Shown: one piece after another, positions 17,002-26,371 of the stretch
Position numbering within the stretch: the first letter of the stretch is position 1
Layout: the number at the start of each line of letters is the position of its first letter
Assembly: GCF_009905725.1 (NCBI RefSeq)
Contig: NZ_JAAAKV010000001.1
Location: 62,001-126,000, forward strand
DNA length: 64,000 bases
Direction of reading: 5' to 3'
Origin: Emticicia sp. CRIBPO
GTDB taxonomy: Bacteria > Bacteroidota > Bacteroidia > Cytophagales > Spirosomataceae
Program-made: the position numbers and the translations under genes
The notes under the pieces: model-generated
Database searches by the model: none
Seen by the model: only the letters and a program-made list of their open reading frames with translations
What the model was told of the DNA's origin: nothing

Positions 17002-18399
17002 TTAGTTATTAATAGCTTTTTTTACTAGTCTTGCTGTCATATCTACCGAACAAACAAGGCTTTTACCTACCCAGGCCTCACCGTGCATTTTAGCAACACC
17101 CAGTCTTATAGGGGCTAAAAGTACACATCTGATCACTATGGTATCTCCCGGTATTACATTTTTATAGAACCTGCAATTGTCAATTCCCACCAGGTATGGC
17201 CAGTATTTCTCAGGCTCTCCTGTCGATGTCAGTACCAGTACACCGCCGGTCTGAGCAATGGCTTCCACCTGAAGAACACCGGGCATCACAGGATTGTTCG
17301 GAAAGTGTCCTGTAAAATGCGGTTCATTCATGGTTACATTCTTGATGCCTACCACGGTTGTACCATCCAGTGAAACAACTTTGTCAATGAGCTGGAACGG
17401 GTATCTGTGGGGTAACAGACACGAAATTTCATTTATATTCAGTACAGGTTCTGCTTCCGGATCGAAATAAGGGGCAGAATTGCTGATCTCCTTGATTTTC
17501 TTCTTTATTTTTTTAGCCAGCTCCACATTTGACTTGTGACCCGGACGGGCAGCCAGAATATGGGCTTTTAAAGGGCGTCCTACCAAAGCTAAATCACCTA
17601 CCAGGTCAAGCAGCTTATGTCTTGCAGGTTCGTTATTGAATTTAAGCGGCTCGTCATTTACGATGCCTGACTGACCGATCTTCAATGAAGGTTTATTGAG
17701 CAATTTAGCCAGTTCGCTGACCTTTTCATCTGTCATTTCTTCTTCAGAAATAACGATGGCGTTGCTGGTGTCTCCACCTTTGATCAGGCCTGCTTTGTAA
17801 AGAGCCTCAAGTTCATGAACAAAAACAAAAGTCCTGCAAGGGGCTATATGCTCTTTAAATAACGTTAATTCATGCAATTGTGCGTGCTGGCTGTGCAAAA
17901 CTTTTGAATTATAATCGACCATCACCGTCAGACGGTAGTCGTCCAAAGGCAGAGCTGCCAGCTCAATATTGTTGTCCTCGTCTTTGTAATGAATGGCCTC
18001 AGGTATTTCGAAATAGTTTCTGAGTGCATTTTGCTCCACAATCCCGGCTTTTTCCAGCAGCTCTACAAAAAGCAAAGCACTGCCGTCGAGAATCGGAATT
18101 TCTGGACCATCGATTTCAATCAGTACGTTGTCTACCTGGATACCGACAATGGCTGCCAGGATATGCTCGGTAGTGTGTACCCTGACGCCGTCTTTTGAAA
18201 GGACAGTACCTCTGGAAGTATCTACGACGTAATCAACATCAGCAGGAATAATAGGTTTACCTTCAATATCCACCCTTTGAAAGACAATACCATGGTTTAT
18301 CGGGGCAGGAACGATGCTTAACGTTACAAACTCTCCTGTATGTAACCCAACACCTGAAACCGAGACTTTCTCTTTTATGCTGTGTTGCTTTAAATTCAT
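17002..18399 (-). CDS. lpxC/fabZ: Bifunctional LpxC deacetylase / FabZ dehydratase fusion
   Basis: This 465-residue protein fuses two enzymes. Residues 1-305 are LpxC, the zinc-dependent UDP-3-O-acyl-GlcNAc deacetylase, with HTTEHILAAI and RHKLLDLVGDLAL holding the zinc ligands. Residues about 315-465 are FabZ, the 3-hydroxyacyl-ACP dehydratase, with LLPHRYPFQLIDKV and GHFPNNPVMPGVLQVEA. This fusion is a hallmark of Bacteroidota. It links lipid A commitment and fatty acid elongation, which compete for 3-hydroxyacyl-ACP. It sits between lpxD and lpxA. Confidence 0.97.
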   Translation of the reverse strand: MNLKQHSIKEKVSVSGVGLHTGEFVTLSIVPAPINHGIVFQRVDIEGKPIIPADVDYVVDTSRGTVLSKDGVRVHTTEHILAAIVGIQVDNVLIEIDGPEIPILDGSALLFVELLEKAGIVEQNALRNYFEIPEAIHYKDEDNNIELAALPLDDYRLTVMVDYNSKVLHSQHAQLHELTLFKEHIAPCRTFVFVHELEALYKAGLIKGGDTSNAIVISEEEMTDEKVSELAKLLNKPSLKIGQSGIVNDEPLKFNNEPARHKLLDLVGDLALVGRPLKAHILAARPGHKSNVELAKKIKKKIKEISNSAPYFDPEAEPVLNINEISCLLPHRYPFQLIDKVVSLDGTTVVGIKNVTMNEPHFTGHFPNNPVMPGVLQVEAIAQTGGVLVLTSTGEPEKYWPYLVGIDNCRFYKNVIPGDTIVIRCVLLAPIRLGVAKMHGEAWVGKSLVCSVDMTARLVKKAINN

Positions 18400-18426
18400 T
18401 AGATTTCTTTTTAGTTCTTACTTAAT

Positions 18427-19443
18427 TTAATTTTGGGATGCCTGGTTGTTTTTCATGAAGTCATGAAGTCTCCGGATACTGACTATTGACTTGAGATAAT
18501 CCTGGATCGGCAGAACCGGCGAACCTGAAAACGACTGATTAGGTTCGTTGATATTTTTTCCTATTCCTGACTGTGCACCAATTTTAGTGCCATCCGCTAT
18601 TTTTATGTGACCTACGATGCCAACCTGTCCTGCGATAACACAATTTTTTCCGATCTTGGTAGATCCTGCCACGCCGGTCTGAGCAGCGATCACGGTATTT
18701 TCACCGATTTCCACATTGTGGGCAATCTGTATCAGGTTGTCAAGTTTTACACCTCTTTTGATCAGTGTAGAGCCCATAGTGGCCCTGTCGATGGTGGTAT
18801 TGGAACCGATACTTACATTAGATTCGAGTACGACATTTCCGATCTGAGGAATATCCTGGTAGGTGCCGTCATCTTTAGGGGCAAAACCAAAACCGTCGGA
18901 TCCGATCACACAGCCGCTGTGCAAAACACAGTGGTCGCCTACCACACAATTGTCCAAAACTTTTACACCCGAATTGATGATGGTATTTTTACCGATCTTA
19001 ACGTTCTTGCCGATGAAGACCTGAGGCATAATGACCGTATTTTCTCCTATAGACGCATATTCAGAAATATAGCTGAAGGCCCCGACAAATATATCTTTTC
19101 CTATCTCAGCTGTTTTGGCGATGAAACTGGGTTCTTCAATACCGCTTTTTCTGACCTGGATAATTTTCTGATATTCCGTCATCAGGCTGGAAATAGCCAG
19201 ATAAGGGTTTTCAACAAGAATAAGGCTGGCCGACACCTGGCCTTTAGGAACAAAATCTTTGGCTATGATGACCGCAGTAGCCTGCGTTTCATAAAGAAAC
19301 TGTTCATACTTGGGATTGGAAAGAAAGGTTATGCCCCCGCTTTCGCCTTCTTCAATTTTATTGAATTTATAAATATTTAAAGAATCATCCCCAAGGACTT
19401 CCCCGTTGACAAGATTTGCTATTTGACGGATAGTGAACTGCAT
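18427..19443 (-). CDS. lpxD: UDP-3-O-acylglucosamine N-acyltransferase LpxD
   Basis: This 338-residue enzyme adds the second (N-linked) acyl chain in lipid A synthesis. The N-terminal uridine-binding domain covers about residues 1-100, followed by hexapeptide repeats of the left-handed beta-helix and the [18 protein letters not shown] segment with the catalytic histidine. A C-terminal helix follows. It is placed 40 bases after the HD hydrolase gene and 27 before lpxC/fabZ. Confidence 0.96.
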   Translation of the reverse strand: MQFTIRQIANLVNGEVLGDDSLNIYKFNKIEEGESGGITFLSNPKYEQFLYETQATAVIIAKDFVPKGQVSASLILVENPYLAISSLMTEYQKIIQVRKSGIEEPSFIAKTAEIGKDIFVGAFSYISEYASIGENTVIMPQVFIGKNVKIGKNTIINSGVKVLDNCVVGDHCVLHSGCVIGSDGFGFAPKDDGTYQDIPQIGNVVLESNVSIGSNTTIDRATMGSTLIKRGVKLDNLIQIAHNVEIGENTVIAAQTGVAGSTKIGKNCVIAGQVGIVGHIKIADGTKIGAQSGIGKNINEPNQSFSGSPVLPIQDYLKSIVSIRRLHDFMKNNQASQN

Positions 19444-19483
19444 ATTTTTTTAAAAAGCATGTAAATTGTAGCGTAGAATATTC

Positions 19484-20713
19484 CTACAAATATACATCAT
19501 TGGCATAACAAAGGTAATTTTTTTTAACAATATTACTTAAAGCTTTTATAGTTGGGAGGTCAGAAGCTTCTGAAACGTCAATAATCTGCCTGTTTTTTGT
19601 CAGAATATTGATATTTGAGTTTTTCGGAAAATACCCGCTGTTGCTGATCGATCCCTCATAAAAATAGTACTTCATTTCGTCTTCAGGAATGTTATTCAGC
19701 CGCAGTTTCTCTTTATAACCAATAGTATCATTTTCAGATTGATAGTCCATTCCTATGTTGATTTTAAATAGCCGGCGGCGGATCAGGTTTTTTGACAATT
19801 GTGAGAGAATATGATCCTCGCTGAACTGCCATTTTTTGATCGCGTACCAAATATCTATGTCGTCAAGTAATACGAAACTTTTCAGATATTTATTATCAGA
19901 AACGAAATCTTCAAGGCTTACTTTGTTGATAATAAAGGTTTCCAGGCATCCGGGGATTTCAACCGGAAGGTTTTCCTGCTGCAGAAACCTTACCCTTTCA
20001 AATATCCTGATCAGCATCGATTCTGCACAGATGGCCGTCTTGTGCAGGTAAACCTGCCAATACATAAGTCTTCTTGCGTTAAGAAAGTTCTCCACACTGA
20101 GCAATCCCTTCTCTTCGACCACCAGTTGATTGTCTACGACATGCAACATTTTGATGATCCTGTCTACACCCACCTTACCTTCAGCCACCCCTGTAAAGAA
20201 GCTGTCCCTGTTAAGGTAATCCATCCTGTCCATGTCCAGCTGAGAAGAAATCAGCTGATGAAAGAAAGGACGTTCGTAAGTTCCGTTGAACATTTTAATA
20301 GCCAAACCCAGCCGGCCGTCAAATTGTTTATCAAGTTCCTCCATTAACAGCTCAGAAATCTTCTCGTGGTTGATCTGATCCAGGATCACATATTCAAGAA
20401 CATGCGAAAACGGTCCGTGGCCGATGTCGTGCAGAAGTACGGCAATCTGTACGGCTTCTTTTTCAATATCCATCACCATCAGCCCTTTGGATTGCAGGGT
20501 CGTAATAGCCTGGCCCATGAGGTGCATGGCACCCAAAGCATGTTGAAAACGGGTATGAATAGCTCCCGGATAAACCAGTTCGGCCATCCCGAGTTGTTTG
20601 ATTCGTCTTAAACGCTGAAAATAAGGATGTTCAATGAGTTCGTAGATAAGATCAGAAGGTATGGTAACAAAACCATAGACCGGGTCATTGAATATTTTTC
20701 GCTTGTTAGTCAA
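19484..20713 (-). CDS. HD-domain phosphohydrolase (dNTPase/SAMHD1-like)
   Basis: This 409-residue protein has the HD metal site in RFQHALGAMHLMG (first His) and VLLHDIGHGPFSHVLE (His-Asp and downstream His). The layout resembles the dGTPase/SAMHD1-like YdhJ family, so a deoxynucleotide triphosphohydrolase or related role is likely. The start is uncertain: a TTG at 20713 begins LTNKRKIFNDPVYGFV, where family similarity begins. An upstream in-frame ATG would lie within the tRNA and its terminator and is rejected. It is the first gene of the lipid A operon; the same order HD-lpxD-lpxC-lpxA occurs in other Bacteroidota. Confidence 0.88.
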   Translation of the reverse strand: MTNKRKIFNDPVYGFVTIPSDLIYELIEHPYFQRLRRIKQLGMAELVYPGAIHTRFQHALGAMHLMGQAITTLQSKGLMVMDIEKEAVQIAVLLHDIGHGPFSHVLEYVILDQINHEKISELLMEELDKQFDGRLGLAIKMFNGTYERPFFHQLISSQLDMDRMDYLNRDSFFTGVAEGKVGVDRIIKMLHVVDNQLVVEEKGLLSVENFLNARRLMYWQVYLHKTAICAESMLIRIFERVRFLQQENLPVEIPGCLETFIINKVSLEDFVSDNKYLKSFVLLDDIDIWYAIKKWQFSEDHILSQLSKNLIRRRLFKINIGMDYQSENDTIGYKEKLRLNNIPEDEMKYYFYEGSISNSGYFPKNSNINILTKNRQIIDVSEASDLPTIKALSNIVKKNYLCYANDVYL

Positions 20714-20740
20714 AATATGATAACAATAAAGAGGAATAAA

Positions 20741-20769
20741 GAAAAAAAGGAGGCAAAAACCTCCTTTTT
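20741..20769 (-). terminator. Rho-independent terminator of the tRNA gene
   Basis: Read on the minus strand AAAAAGGAGG (20769-20760) pairs with CCTCCTTTTT (20753-20744) around a 6-base loop and continues into T. It separates the tRNA from the HD operon. Confidence 0.85.
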
Positions 20770-20770
20770 G

Positions 20771-20844
20771 TGGGCCCACCTGGGATCGAACCAGGCACCT
20801 ACTGATTATGAGTCAGTTGCTCTAACCGAATGAGCTATAGGCCC
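20771..20844 (-). tRNA. tRNA with CAT anticodon (tRNA-Met, possibly Ile2)
   Basis: The minus strand folds into a canonical 74-base cloverleaf. The acceptor GGGCCTA pairs with TGGGCCC, the D arm is GCTC/GAGC, the anticodon stem ACTGA/TCAGT carries loop CTCATAA, and the T arm is CCTGG-TTCGATC-CCAGG with discriminator A. The anticodon CAT is at 20810-20808. It lacks the initiator-type GGG/CCC anticodon stem, so it is elongator Met or lysidine-modified Ile2. CCA is not encoded. Confidence 0.96.
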
Positions 20845-20861
20845 TGCTTTAAAAAGCGATG

Positions 20862-20891
20862 CAAAGGTAGCTCTAAATCATGATTTTCCAA
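20862..20891 (-). promoter_or_regulatory. Consensus promoter of the tRNA gene
   Basis: On the minus strand TTG (20891-20889), 19 bases and TACCTTTG (20869-20862) match the Bacteroidota consensus fully. The mature tRNA 5' end at 20844 is 18 bases downstream of the -7 element. Confidence 0.7.
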
Positions 20892-21123
20892 AATTCTGAT
20901 TAAGAAATTGTTATTTCTAATTGCTAAAGATTGATATTTAGAACTTTATAAACTGCTTTTTTTAAGTGTTCAGTGTCATTATTGCATAAAGTACTATAGC
21001 CGGGGCGTTTCTGTCAGGGCACACCTTTATTCACAAGCCGTTTCTTCTACTTTATTCCGAAAAAAATCTGTCAATTGAATTATTCTTCCTAATTTAGTTG
21101 TTATCAAAAAAACTATATACTAT
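20892..21123. other. Intergenic region between tRNA promoter and YeeE genes
   Basis: This AT-rich stretch separates divergent units. TAATTTAG at 21090-21097 may be a weak -7 element for the YeeE operon. No gene or stable structure was seen. Confidence 0.4.
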
Positions 21124-21699
21124 ATGGATTTTATAGATTTAATAAGACAACCATGGCCCTGGTATATAGCCGGACCGATCATCGGCTTGACCGTGCCTGC
21201 ATTATTGATTTTAGGGAATAAGTCGTTCGGGATTTCTTCCTCCCTCCGGCATATGTGTGCGGCCATTATACCTTCCAATATTCCTTTCTTTAAATACGAC
21301 TGGAAAAAAGAGTCATGGAACCTGGTTTTTGTGTTGGGCATCGCGATCGGTGGTTTTCTGGGTGCTCAGTTTTTATCTGACCCCAATGAAATTGTGATCG
21401 CCGAGTCTACAAAGTCTGATCTGCAGGCACTTGGTCTGACTACTTTCAGCGGCCTTATGCCTTCCGAATTATTCGGCACAGATCACATTTTTTCCCTGAG
21501 AGGGTTGATCTTTCTTGTCCTGGGCGGATTCCTGGTAGGATTCGGAACCAGGTATGCCGGTGGCTGTACTTCGGGACACTCCATCATGGGTCTTTCCAAC
21601 CTTCAGTGGCCTTCACTGGTGGCTACCATCAGTTTTATGGTGGGTGGCATCCTGATGACCAACGTTCTCTTTCCATTCATATTTAAACTCATTTTCTAA
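21124..21699 (+). CDS. YeeE/YedE-family sulfur transporter, half 1
   Basis: This 191-residue membrane protein has four to five hydrophobic segments and the conserved YAGGCTSGHSIMGLS motif around residue 150, whose cysteine guides thiosulfate through YeeE/TsuA-type transporters. Full-length transporters are about twice this size; here the second half is the next gene, which begins one base after this stop. The pair, followed by a persulfide-dioxygenase-like protein, suggests uptake or export of thiosulfate or related sulfane sulfur across the inner membrane. Confidence 0.88.
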   Translation: MDFIDLIRQPWPWYIAGPIIGLTVPALLILGNKSFGISSSLRHMCAAIIPSNIPFFKYDWKKESWNLVFVLGIAIGGFLGAQFLSDPNEIVIAESTKSDLQALGLTTFSGLMPSELFGTDHIFSLRGLIFLVLGGFLVGFGTRYAGGCTSGHSIMGLSNLQWPSLVATISFMVGGILMTNVLFPFIFKLIF

Positions 21700-21700
21700 G

Positions 21701-22189
21701 ATGCCATCTGCTATTGTCAATAAGGAAATTAAACACGATGATGATGTTCAAAACACTCAGAGTGTATCGGAAACCGCTTTTTCCAATCTGAAATACCTTG
21801 TGGTAGGTATTCTTTTCGGAATTGTATTTTTAAAAGCCGAGATTATCTCCTGGTACAGAATCCAGGAAATGTTCAGGTTCCAGAGTTTTCATATGTACGG
21901 TGTGATAGGAAGTGCCGTGGCTACCGGGCTTATTTCCCTGCTGATCATCAGGAAATTTAATATAAAAACCATCTCCGGAGAATCCATTTCTGTTATCCCG
22001 AAAGTGTTTGACAAAGGGCAGATTTTCGGAGGACTGGCCTTTGGTTTGGGCTGGGCCATCACAGGGGCCTGTCCTGGCCCGCTATATGCACAAATCGGCA
22101 GTGGATACCTGGCTGTCATTGTTACCCTGCTGAGTGCCGTTGCCGGAACATGGTTCTATGGCCTGATCAGGAATAAACTGCCGCATTAA
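21701..22189 (+). CDS. YeeE/YedE-family sulfur transporter, half 2
   Basis: This 162-residue membrane protein (DUF6691-like half) carries the second conserved motif GWAITGACPGPLYAQIG near residue 125. It starts 2 bases after half 1 and must be translated with it. The split into two small proteins with one cysteine motif each is common in Bacteroidota and Proteobacteria (PmpA/PmpB-like). Confidence 0.88.
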   Translation: MPSAIVNKEIKHDDDVQNTQSVSETAFSNLKYLVVGILFGIVFLKAEIISWYRIQEMFRFQSFHMYGVIGSAVATGLISLLIIRKFNIKTISGESISVIPKVFDKGQIFGGLAFGLGWAITGACPGPLYAQIGSGYLAVIVTLLSAVAGTWFYGLIRNKLPH

Positions 22190-22291
22190 CCAGGCATTTA
22201 TTTGCCGGATTATGATCAATCTCATGATTTTAGATGAAACTAAAAGTTCTGAGGATTTGTAGTAATTTCATAAATCAAAACAAAATTGAAA

Positions 22292-23692
22292 ATGAAAATT
22301 GAGCAAATATATACAGGATGTCTGGCCCAGGGAGCGTATTATATTGAAAGTAATGGAGAAGTAGCCATTATTGACCCTCTGAGAGAAGTAAGTCCTTACA
22401 TTGAAAAAGCTCAGAAAGAAGGTGCTGTCATCAGATACGTATTTGAAACTCATTTTCATGCAGATTTTGTTTCCGGTCATATAGACCTTTCTCAGAAAAC
22501 CGGGGCCCCGATTGTGTACGGCCCGAATGCTCAGACCCATTTCGAAGCCATAGTGGCTGAAGACGGGCAGATTTTTAAATTAGGAAATGTAAGTATTAAA
22601 GTGCTTCATACTCCCGGACACACCATGGAATCATCGTGCTATCTTCTGATAGACGAGTCCGGAAAAGAGAAGGCCCTGTTCAGTGGCGACACCCTGTTTA
22701 TCGGTGACGTAGGCAGACCGGACCTTGCTCAGAAATCAGATCTGACCGTAGACGACCTTGCCGGATTCCTCTTTGATTCGCTGAGAGAGAAAGTCATGAC
22801 GCTTCCTGACGATGTGGTGGTATATCCTGCCCATGGGGCCGGTTCTGCCTGCGGAAAGAACATGAGCAAGGAAACCTCGGACATTCTCGGTAATCAGAAA
22901 ATGTTCAACTATGCCCTGCGGGCCGATATGACCAAGAAAGAGTTTATCAAAGAAGTAACTACCGGACTGGCACCCCCTCCCAAGTATTTCCCGCAGAATG
23001 TAAAAATGAACAAAGAAGGCTATGAAAGCATCGACACCGTGATGGACAGAGGTTCACAGGCCTTAAGCCCCGAAGAATTTGAAACCATTGCGAATGCTAC
23101 TTTTGCCCTGATCCTGGATACAAGAAATCCCCAGGATTTTGCTCAGAAATTTATTCCGAATTCTATTAATATAGGATTGAACGGCCAGTTTGCTCCCTGG
23201 GTTGGTGCCCTGATCCCCGACCTTAAACAGGAGATTATCCTTGTAACAGAGGACGGCAAGGCCGAAGAAACCATCATCAGGCTGGCAAGAGTGGGCTACG
23301 ACCATACCCTCGGTTATCTGAAAGGGGGTATTGAGGCCTGGGAAAAAGCCGGTTTTGAGACCGACAGCATTCAGTCTGTCAGCCCCGGATATCTGCATGA
23401 AAACTTCAGTACCGGAGACATCCTGGACGTCAGGAATGTAAACGAATATAACACCGAACATATAGAAGGGGTCAGGAATTTTCCGCTTGATTTTATCAAC
23501 GACAACATGCAGGAACTTGACAAGGATAAGCCATACGTTTTACACTGTGCCGGAGGATACCGCTCCATGGTAGCGGCTTCTATTCTGAAGGCCAGGGGTT
23601 TTGAGGTCATGGATGTGCAGGGCGGTTACGCGGCAATCAAAAAAACGGAACTGTTTGAGGTATCCGAAACCAAGGCACACACCGGCGTTTAA
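22292..23692 (+). CDS. Persulfide-dioxygenase-like MBL hydrolase with two rhodanese domains
   Basis: This 466-residue protein has an N-terminal metallo-beta-lactamase domain of the ETHE1/BlrB type: THFHADFVSGH metal site and HTPGHTMESSCYLL, about residues 1-250. Two rhodanese domains follow. The first (LILDTRNPQDFAQ) lacks a catalytic cysteine, having TEDGKAEE at that site. The second (DVRNVNEYN, HCAGGYRSMVA) retains Cys in the active loop. It should oxidise glutathione-type persulfides to sulfite and transfer sulfur. It follows the YeeE pair and probably handles the sulfur they import. The ATG at 22292 is preferred to an in-frame TTG at 22286. Confidence 0.93.
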   Translation: MKIEQIYTGCLAQGAYYIESNGEVAIIDPLREVSPYIEKAQKEGAVIRYVFETHFHADFVSGHIDLSQKTGAPIVYGPNAQTHFEAIVAEDGQIFKLGNVSIKVLHTPGHTMESSCYLLIDESGKEKALFSGDTLFIGDVGRPDLAQKSDLTVDDLAGFLFDSLREKVMTLPDDVVVYPAHGAGSACGKNMSKETSDILGNQKMFNYALRADMTKKEFIKEVTTGLAPPPKYFPQNVKMNKEGYESIDTVMDRGSQALSPEEFETIANATFALILDTRNPQDFAQKFIPNSINIGLNGQFAPWVGALIPDLKQEIILVTEDGKAEETIIRLARVGYDHTLGYLKGGIEAWEKAGFETDSIQSVSPGYLHENFSTGDILDVRNVNEYNTEHIEGVRNFPLDFINDNMQELDKDKPYVLHCAGGYRSMVAASILKARGFEVMDVQGGYAAIKKTELFEVSETKAHTGV

Positions 23693-23818
23693 GTGAATCC
23701 GGGATGAGTAAACCCCGGAGGCTGAATTTGAGAAAATTTTCCGGTGTATTTGCAGAAACCTATTGGTAATTGAATATATTAGCATCACAATAGCTAATGT
23801 CAACTAAAATCTACCACT

Positions 23819-24829
23819 ATGATCTCAAACACAGTCATCCGCCAGATTGCACTCATTCTTATTATCGTTTTTTTCGGTTTACTATTATTTTTAAACAGTT
23901 CGACTTTTCTTCCGGCGTTCCTGGGAGCATATACCTTTTTTATATTGCTTAAAAGGCCGTATGAATATCTTACTGAAAAAAGAAAATGGAAACCCGGTCT
24001 AGCAGCATCAGTCCTTTTGCTGGTGTCTTTCCTGATCCTGTTGCTCCCTTTGTTTTTCCTTTTTCAGACCGCATTTAACTCTTATTCAGAAGGTGTCAAG
24101 CAAGCTACCCAGCTGATCAATTCGCTCAGTAACTACATCGAGATGCTCGAGAAAAAGTACAACATTGAGCTGATCGACAAAAGCACACTGAGCAAAGCTT
24201 CTTCTTTCATCACAGAAAATGTAAGACAGGTCCTGAGCAAAACCATCAATGGCGTAGCCAATATTGCGGTGATGTATTTTGTGCTCTATTTTATGCTGGT
24301 CGAGAGTGAAAAAATGGAAAAAATGTTCCTGGCGGCCCTGCCTCTCAACAGTAAAAACTCTAAAAATGTAGAAGAACAATTGAATAAACTGGTCCTTTCA
24401 AACGCTATCGGGATACCTTTAACAGCTATAGTACAGGGTATTGCAGGGCTTGTGATTTACTTTATCCTCAAAGTTGAAAACCCTTTTCTCTGGTTTGTAC
24501 TGACCAGTATAGCGGCCATGATCCCGATCCTTGGGGCGGCCATAGCTTATGTCCCGCTGTCTGTTATTTTCTTTGTGCAGGATGAACCCACCAAAGGCAT
24601 CATTATCCTGCTCTACGGCTTCCTTGTCATCGGCACGGTAGATAATGTCTTCAGGATCTGGCTTTTGAATAAACTCGGGCAAACACACCCTATGATCACT
24701 CTTTTCGGGGTATTGATCGGCTTAAAGATTTTTGGGGTGGTGGGTCTGATTTTCGGACCGATCCTGATCTCGCTGTTTTTGTTACTGATCAGGATTTATT
24801 CCATAGAATTCAGCAAAGCAAAAAGTTAG
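23819..24829 (+). CDS. AI-2E family transporter (YdiK/PerM-like)
   Basis: This 336-residue inner membrane protein has about eight transmembrane segments with a long soluble stretch at 80-140. The C-terminal signature PILGAAIAYVPL and LIGLKIFGVVGLIFGPI are typical of the AI-2E/UPF0118 family. Members export small molecules or act as Na+/H+ antiporters; the substrate is unknown. The stop overlaps the convergent GltB-like gene by 4 bases. Confidence 0.9.
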   Translation: MISNTVIRQIALILIIVFFGLLLFLNSSTFLPAFLGAYTFFILLKRPYEYLTEKRKWKPGLAASVLLLVSFLILLLPLFFLFQTAFNSYSEGVKQATQLINSLSNYIEMLEKKYNIELIDKSTLSKASSFITENVRQVLSKTINGVANIAVMYFVLYFMLVESEKMEKMFLAALPLNSKNSKNVEEQLNKLVLSNAIGIPLTAIVQGIAGLVIYFILKVENPFLWFVLTSIAAMIPILGAAIAYVPLSVIFFVQDEPTKGIIILLYGFLVIGTVDNVFRIWLLNKLGQTHPMITLFGVLIGLKIFGVVGLIFGPILISLFLLLIRIYSIEFSKAKS

Positions 24830-26346
24830 ACGGCCATTTCGGGTTCGGGATACAATTCACTGAATGTCACCATTTTTGACGGACCGGTCCTTTTCAGGAT
24901 ATGCTTGCGTTTCAATTCTGATGATTTGGCAAGGCCGGCGGCAGCCAGCAGTTCAACAAAACTGTGAATGGTATTTTTGTGAAAATTAGCCACCCGTACC
25001 GACTTCTCCCCTACGTCCAGGCCCTTCATCAAGCTCTTGTCTTGCGTGGCAACACCCACAGGACAGGAGTTGGTATGGCATTCAAGGGCCTGAATACAGC
25101 CTAAAGCCATCATCATTGCCCGGGCACTGTTAACCAGGTCTGCCCCCAAAGCGAGTGTTTTGGCAATATGAAAACCGTCAAAAACTTTACCCGAGGCAAT
25201 GACCCTGATGTCTTTTTTTAAGTCGAAGGCTTTGAGTGTATCACTTACGAAAGTAAGACCTTCTTCCAGAGGGAGTCCGATAGAATTGGAAAATTCCACC
25301 GGAGCCGCCCCTGTGCCTCCTTCTCCCCCGTCGACGGTAATAAAATCAGGTTTGATTCCGGTTTTCACCATGGCTTTGCAAACGTCTGTAAACTCTTCCT
25401 TATTACCGACACAGAGTTTAAACCCGACAGGCTTACCTTCAGAAAGGTCTCTGAGCTCAGCTATGAAATGCATTAGCCCTTCGGCATTGCTGAAAGCGGT
25501 ATGATAAGTTGGCGAGAGTACGTCGGTAAAAGGTTTTACCCCACGTATCCTGGCGATTTCCAGGGTATTCTTTTTTGCGGGGAGTATTCCGCCGTGTCCG
25601 GGTTTTGCCCCTTGTGACAACTTAAGTTCTATCATTTTGACACTGGGCTGTGCCGCATTTATTTTAAAGGTGACAGGATTAAAGTCACCCGATTCTGTCC
25701 GGCAACCGAAATAGCCCGTTCCTATCTGCCAGATGAGATCACCGCCGTTTTGCAGGTGATAAGGGCTTAGTCCTCCCTCACCCGTGTTATGGGCAAAACC
25801 TCCGATTTTAGCTCCTTTGTTGAGCGAAAGTATGGCGTTTTCACTTAGAGAACCGAAACTCATGGCAGAAACATTCAGAATACTGGCAGAATAAGGTTGT
25901 TTACAAGCCTCCCCTCCTATCAGCACCCTCGGATCTTTATCTACTTCTTCAGCCTTTTTGGGGTACATGGAATGGGCCATGCATTCATATCCTTCGGCAT
26001 ACACATTCAGTCGTGTCCCGAAAGGGGTGGTATCTGTTTCATTCTTGGCTCTCTGGTAAATCAACGACCTGTTCAGCCTGTTGATGGGCGAGCCTTCCGT
26101 ATCTGTTTCTACAAAATACTGCATGATCTCAGGTCTGAAGTCCTCAAGAATATATCTGAAACGGCCGATCAGCGGAAAATTATTTTTGATGGTATGTTTT
26201 TTCTGCAGTATGTCGCTTACGCCAAGTAATACCAGCGGGCCGAAAAGAAGCAGACTCCAGAGTACCGGAGTCCAGAAAAAGCTGATGATGATAACGGCTG
26301 AAATAACACTGATGGAAGTAACAATAAAGATCTCTCTTGCTCTCAT
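24826..26346 (-). CDS. FMN-binding glutamate-synthase-family protein (GltB-like)
   Basis: This 506-residue protein has an N-terminal membrane segment (about 8-40), then the FMN-binding synthase barrel of glutamate synthase: GEGGLSPYHLQNGGDL, KPGHGGILPAKK, and DGGEGGTGAAPVEFS. The cysteines in CHTNSCPVGVATQD and the preceding CIQALE would hold a 3Fe-4S cluster. It lacks the amidotransferase domain, so it is not a full glutamate synthase. The physiological substrate is unknown. It follows the GSP-synthase-like gene by 25 bases. Confidence 0.9.
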   Translation of the reverse strand: MRAREIFIVTSISVISAVIIISFFWTPVLWSLLLFGPLVLLGVSDILQKKHTIKNNFPLIGRFRYILEDFRPEIMQYFVETDTEGSPINRLNRSLIYQRAKNETDTTPFGTRLNVYAEGYECMAHSMYPKKAEEVDKDPRVLIGGEACKQPYSASILNVSAMSFGSLSENAILSLNKGAKIGGFAHNTGEGGLSPYHLQNGGDLIWQIGTGYFGCRTESGDFNPVTFKINAAQPSVKMIELKLSQGAKPGHGGILPAKKNTLEIARIRGVKPFTDVLSPTYHTAFSNAEGLMHFIAELRDLSEGKPVGFKLCVGNKEEFTDVCKAMVKTGIKPDFITVDGGEGGTGAAPVEFSNSIGLPLEEGLTFVSDTLKAFDLKKDIRVIASGKVFDGFHIAKTLALGADLVNSARAMMMALGCIQALECHTNSCPVGVATQDKSLMKGLDVGEKSVRVANFHKNTIHSFVELLAAAGLAKSSELKRKHILKRTGPSKMVTFSELYPEPEMAV

Positions 26347-26371
26347 ATTAAATCTAAATTATGTGTACGAC

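Noticed and set aside
20714-20779. Upstream ATG of the HD hydrolase
   Set aside because: This start would lie inside the tRNA 3' end and its terminator, and the encoded N-terminal residues do not match HD hydrolases.
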